This document shows positions 39,801 to 45,800 of a DNA stretch of 64,000 bases, in pieces (position 1 is the stretch's first letter; every line of letters starts with the position of its first letter). The notes beneath the pieces were generated by a model that was given only the letters and a program-made list of their open reading frames with translations, was not told the origin of the DNA and did not search any database. Position numbers and translations under genes: made by a program. This DNA is from Chamaelirium japonicum (lineage: Eukaryota > Streptophyta > Magnoliopsida > Liliales > Melanthiaceae), in NCBI GenBank assembly GCA_947650365.1, contig OX393549.1, positions 18,767,532 to 18,831,531 on the forward strand, in the 5' to 3' direction.

Positions 39801-42800
39801 CGGTTCTGAACTGTATCTAGCCAATAGATTAACAGAAAAACATATATCTGGCCTAGTACATTGAGCTAAATACAATAAAGCACCAATAGCACTTAAATAC
39901 GGTTTTTCAGAACCAAGAATAGTTTCATGTTCCTCTTTAGGTCTAAATGGATCTTTATGAATATCAAGAGGTCTAACTACCATGGGAGTGCTTAGTGGGT
40001 GACATTTATCCATATTAAATTTCTTTAACAAATTTTCAGTATATAATGATTGATGTACTAAAATCCCACTAGAGTTACGCTCGATCTGCAGGCCGAGACA
40101 AAACTTAGTATCACCAAGTTCTTTCATTTCAAACTCCCTTTTTAGATAATCAGAAGTTTTCTTGAGCTCTTCAGGAGTCCCAATCAAGTTTATGTCATCC
40201 ACATAAACGGTAATTATAGTAAATCCATTTTCTAATTTCTTTATGAAAATGCATGGGCATATGGGATCATTCTTATAACCTTCCCTAGACAAGTATTCAC
40301 TAAGGCGATTGTACCACATCCTTCCGGATTGCTTCAGGCCGTACAATGCTCGTCTTAGTTTTATCGAGTGCGCACTCTTTGATGTTGCTTCAGGCAACTT
40401 GAATCCTTCTGGGACTTTTGATGTTGCTTCAGGCAACTTGAATCCTTCTGGGATTTTCATATAAATATCTGTGTCTAGGTTCCCGTATAGGTATGCCGTT
40501 ACGATATCCATTAGCCTCATCTCTAGTTTTTTAGAAACTGTGAGACTAATAAGATATCTAAATGTAACTATATCCATAATAGGGGAATAGGTCTCTTCAT
40601 AATCAATCCCGGGTTTCTGCAGGAATCCCTGGGCTACAAGCCTTGCCTTATATCTAGCGATTTCATTATTTTCATTTCTTTTTCTTACAAACACCCATTT
40701 GAAACCTACAGGGTTTACGTTATTTGGTGTTTGTACTATAGGTCCAAATACTCCACGTTTCTTGAGAGATTCAAGTTCAGCTTGAATAGCTTCTCTCCAT
40801 TTTGGCCAAGCAGTTCTATGTCGACATTCATAGATACTACGTGGTTCATTATCTTCATCATCGCCCTTTGTTATTTCAGTAGCTACTTTGTATGCAAATA
40901 TGTCATCGATGACTATTTCCTTTTGGTCCCAAATTTCACCCCTCATATGGAATATTGAGCTCTCATTATTTGGTACCGGTACCTTATCCATAATCACTGC
41001 AGGGATCTCTTCAGGAGTTTGAGGGAAATTTGGCCGTTGGGAAATATTTTCTTCTTGAAAAATATGGTCCATAATCTCTTCTGGAGCATTATGACCAGGT
41101 TCTTTTGGAACCTTAACTTCTTCTGGAGTTTTAGGGCATGATTTCTCATTCAACTTCCTCTTCCGGGGAACTGAATTTTTGGAACCTATAGGTCTGCCAC
41201 GTTTCTGACGTGCAGCAGTTTCATTAGAGGAGTTGGAATATTAATTCTTGCAGGTACATTCTTGACTGGAACAAACGACTTAGTTACATTAGTTGCATCA
41301 TTGAAGGCATCAGGTAATTGATTTGCGATATCTTGCAAATGCAAAATCCTTTTTACTTCTACCTCACATTGGGGAGATCTAGGATCTAGATGAGACATAG
41401 TGGAAGTATTCCACGATAATTCACGCCGTTCTTCAGGAACAGGTCGTTGCCTAGAAACTTCTTTATCTCCCCCTAACGGCGGGAAGACTGTCTCATCGAA
41501 ATGACAATCTGCAAATCTAGCAGTAAATAGATCACCTGTTAAGGGTTCTAAAAATCTTATGATTGAAGGTGAGTCAAAACCGATATAAATCCCCAATCTA
41601 CGTTGAGGACCCATCTTAGATCTATTTGGAGGGGAAATAGGGACATGCACAGCATATCCAAACTTTCTAAGATGAGATATATTGGGCTGAATACCTGACA
41701 CAAGTTGTGCAGGAGAAAAAATATGGTATGAAGTAGGTCTTAGTCTGACAAGATTAGCAGCATGCAAGATAGCATGCCCCCATGTAGAAATTGGAAGTCT
41801 GGATTGTAAGAGTAATGGTCTAGCTATTAATTGCAAGCGCTTGATAAAAGCTTCAGCAAGACCATTCTGGGTGTGGACATGGGGGACAGAATGTTCGACT
41901 TCTATTCCGATGGATGTGCAGAAGTCATTGAAGATTTTAGAAGAGAATTCAGCTGCATTATCCAATCGGATAGATTTGATAGGGTTATCAGAAAAACTAG
42001 CTCTAAGTTTGATAATCTGGGATAATAATCTAGCAAATGCTAAATTTCTAGTAGAGAGTAGGCTCACGTATGACCATCTAGTAGATGCATCTATTAGGAC
42101 CATAAAATATCTAAATGGACCACTAGGAGGGTGTATAGGACCACAGATATCACCTTGAACCCTCTGCAGGAAGGTAGGTGATTCTGTCTCTATTTTCTTA
42201 AAAGAAGGTCTAGTGATTAACTTCCCTTGGGAACAAGGGTCACAAAAATGGTCATTTGAAAAAGTCAAACTTCGATTGTTAAGAGGATGACCATAGGAAT
42301 TATGAATGATCTTTCTAAACATACCTGACCCTGGGTGACCTAATCTATCATGCCAAAGGACCAAATCTTCAGGATTTGGGAACTTCTGGTTCAAGTGAGT
42401 GGCATAGGACTCCATAACCCCAATGTGGGTAAAGTATAACCCTAAAGATAGGGTTGAGCATTTTTCTAGTATTGAAATATGCTCTCCGTTTTTAGATGTG
42501 ATGCAGAGGTATTCTAGATTGCCTTCATTTGTAGTTTCTAAATGATATCCATTTGCTCGGATGTCTTTGAAGCTCAGTAAATTTCTTCTGGAATTTTCTG
42601 AGTAGAGAGCATCCTTAATTAGCAAATGAGTACCATTAGGTAAAAGTATATGGGCTCTTCCGGACCCTGTAACTATGTCAGTAGGGCCAGCCACTGTAGT
42701 AACCATACGTGAATTATATTCAAGATTTGTAAAGAATTTTCTGTGTTTCAGTATGGTATGTGTTGTTGCACTATCTATCAGGCAAATCTCTTTGCAGTTG

Positions 42801-45800
42801 GTCATCGTTCCTAAATGATAAGTTATGAGTCAATAAATACCATAAGAGAAGTATCAATGATAAAACTTACTAACACAATTTCTAAGTAAAATCACCAAAA
42901 CGATAATATGAATTGATAATATCCAATAGAATATAAAAATTACTCAACAATGTTTGACAGAATAAGAACTACTGAGTAATGTCTGACTGGAAATAAAAAC
43001 TACTTAGCAATGTTTGACAGGAAATAAAGACTACTTAGCAATGTCTGACGGAATAAATAAAAGAAAAACTAAAGTCTTCAGAGATCCCAAGATTCAGGGA
43101 TTTAATGTGCCATCGTCTAACTCATCAAAGTAATCTGAACTTTCCAGGTACGATGTCTTCAGGGCATCGGTCTGCTTCTGGTAATCTTCAGGCCACTCAT
43201 TGTTATCTTCATTCATATTTGTCTCTGTAGGTACCCCTGTACTTTTGTACTTATTCTTCTCATGTTTACTAGCACGGCAGTTTCTGGACCAGTGTCCTTC
43301 CTTTCCACATTCAAAACATATGTCCCTCTTATCTTCAGGTTTAGAGGGATTATTTTTTTCTGGATTCTGAGGAGCGATCCACTTGTTTTTAAAGTGTGTG
43401 TCCTTCCTAGGACCATAATAATCATCTCTTCGAGGATGATTCTGACGTCCACCTCTTCCAGGGTGATTTCTACCTCTTCCAGGGTAGTTATTGGGCCCTC
43501 CTCTGCCGTGTCTTCCACCTCTCCTTCCTCTGCCTCTACCTCTGCCTCTACCTTGGTAGAAATCATTGGCGTTTGCTTCTGGCAATGCCAATGATTTAGT
43601 GGGTCTAGAATTGTGATTCTTTACCAGTAGGTTATTATGTTCTTCAGCGATCAGGAGAACCTCTATGAGTTCCGAGTACTTCTGGTACTTCATCCCCCTG
43701 TATTGCTGTTGTAAAATAATGTTATTTGGGTGGAAGGTAGAGAGTGTTTTATCGATCATCTGAGCATCATCTATTTTCTCCTCACAGAGCTTCAGCTTGC
43801 TGACGATGTTGAGTAACTTCGAGTTGAACTCAGCCACGGTCTTGAAGTCCTGGAACCTGAGGGTGATCCATTCGCTCTTTGCTGCTGGCAAAGTGATCAT
43901 CTTCTGGTGATCGTAGCGTTCCTTGAGTGCCTTCCAGAGATCTGCTGGATCTACTATGTTCATATATTCATTCTTTAGATCTTCGTGTATGTGGTGCCTA
44001 AGGAAGATGAGTGCTTTAGCTTTTTCATCCGGTTTCAAACCATTATTCTCTTCTAGAGCTTTCTCTAAGTTCTTCGCTTGTAGATGTAGCAAACTATCTA
44101 CTCGCCAATTCAGAAAATTGCTTCCATTGACATTTAATGCATGGAAGTCTAATTTTGTAATGTTCGACATCTGAAGATTTAATGAATATTAACATTAATT
44201 ACTATGATTACCATATTCAACATGTGAGTATGTAGAGACATAATATAGAAAACAATTTGACATATCAAATACAAAGCCTATTAATACTGGGTATTAATAG
44301 GGTCCCTTTAGAAACCACTTGCCAAGGTAGAGCGGGTTCTATGGAACCGTCATGCGCCTTGCCAAGCTTTTCTAAAAGGTTCTAATTACTTAAATACAAC
44401 TAATGCAGAGAATAACATATTATGCACAAGATAAATATACAGTATAGAGTCTGTTACAATTAAAGACAATTCTGTCCTTATTTGTAAAACCAATATTGCA
44501 AATTGGTCCCTTAGGGGCTAAACAGTTAAATACATAAACAGTGTGTATGAAATAATAAAATCTGATCGTACCGATGCGTCCAGAATATTTCAGATACCCA
44601 AGATCCATATATGGATCGAACAATTTGGCTATAGATCGGACTTACGAAGCAGAATTGAAATGAATGGTATATATCAAAACAGGCAATCATATATATGTGA
44701 GTGCATATAAGAATGGACGGGTCAGATCTGCATAATGCAGTCGGGTCGGGTTTATGCAGTCGGGTCTGATATAGATCACAGTCGGGTCGGGTTCAAGTAG
44801 GCAGTCGGGTTTAGAGATTAAAACCCAATAGATGAACACTGTTCATCTTCTCCCACCAAAAAAAAACAGGAAACCCTAAACCGTCGCCGACCCCGCCCGC
44901 TGCCGCAGCTTGCGCGACCGGCGCTGGTGCAGCCGGCTGCTCGCACAGCCCGCTGCCGCCGCTCGCGCCGGTGGAGCCCGCTGCCGCTGCCACCGGAGAG
45001 TGCAGCCAGCAGCCGTCGCTCGCGCCGGTGGAGCCCGCTGCCGCTGCCGCCGGTGAGTGCAGCCCGCAGCCGTCGGGGTTGCACGCTGGTGCAGCCGCCG
45101 GTCGTGCGTGTTGCTACCGCCGGCCGAGTGTCTAATGGGTCGGGGAGGACGAGAGCCGGAGTTCAGGCGTACCTTGTTCACGTGATCGAAGCCGGAGTCG
45201 GGGAGGACGAGAGCCGGAGTTCTCACGGGACTGGATCTCTCTCTCTTCTTCTCTTCCTCTCTCTCTCTCCGATCTCTTCTCTCTCGTGCCGGGCTCGGAG
45301 CGTTCGTTCTCTCTTCTTCTCTTTCTCTCGTTCTCTCGATGGGGTCGGCCGGGTCGTGCTCTCAGCTCGTGCTGATAACGTGTTGAGAAAACGTTATTGT
45401 ATTATTCATTTACCCCCCTATATATAGGCATAATTGGAGGTTGGGATAGAGATGGGGAAATCTCCTATCCCATGAATCTAGGGGTATTTATCCGGTGGGC
45501 ATCCATATCCGATGCAACCACCGTTTCATAACAGTAACCTTTCCGAATAGGGGGGGGGGGATTGGTATGAACCCCAAAAGAGACAAAAACACAGAGCTAG
45601 AGCTAGGGCTGGCAATTTCGGACCCGACACGGCAGACCCGACTCGACCCGACACGAAATTAGCGGGTCTGGGTCAGGGCTAAACGGGTTCGGGTCGTAAA
45701 CGGGTCGACACGATATACCTGTTTAATAAACGGGTAGGGTCCGGGTTTAGGGTTTGGACACGGTAGACCCGGGAAGACCCGTTTAGTATTCAACAGGTCG

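Larger units (their letters stand above)
38708..45533 (-). mobile_element. Near-complete Copia LTR retrotransposon
   Basis: Two 153-bp LTRs (38708-38860 and 45381-45533) start TGTTGAGAAAACG and end TTTCATAACA. GTAAC is duplicated at 38703-38707 and 45534-45538. On the minus strand the order is leader, gag, protease, integrase, reverse transcriptase, RNase H. The integrase-before-RT order defines Copia. Only two differences between the LTRs are visible, suggesting a recent insertion. It lies antisense in intron 4 of gene B. The polyprotein is split by a frameshift near 41186-41230. Confidence 0.95.

Noticed and set aside
44818-45427. Ala/Arg/Pro-rich frames near the Copia 5' LTR
   Set aside because: They lie in the untranslated leader, in a GC-rich tandem repeat, with open frames on both strands.
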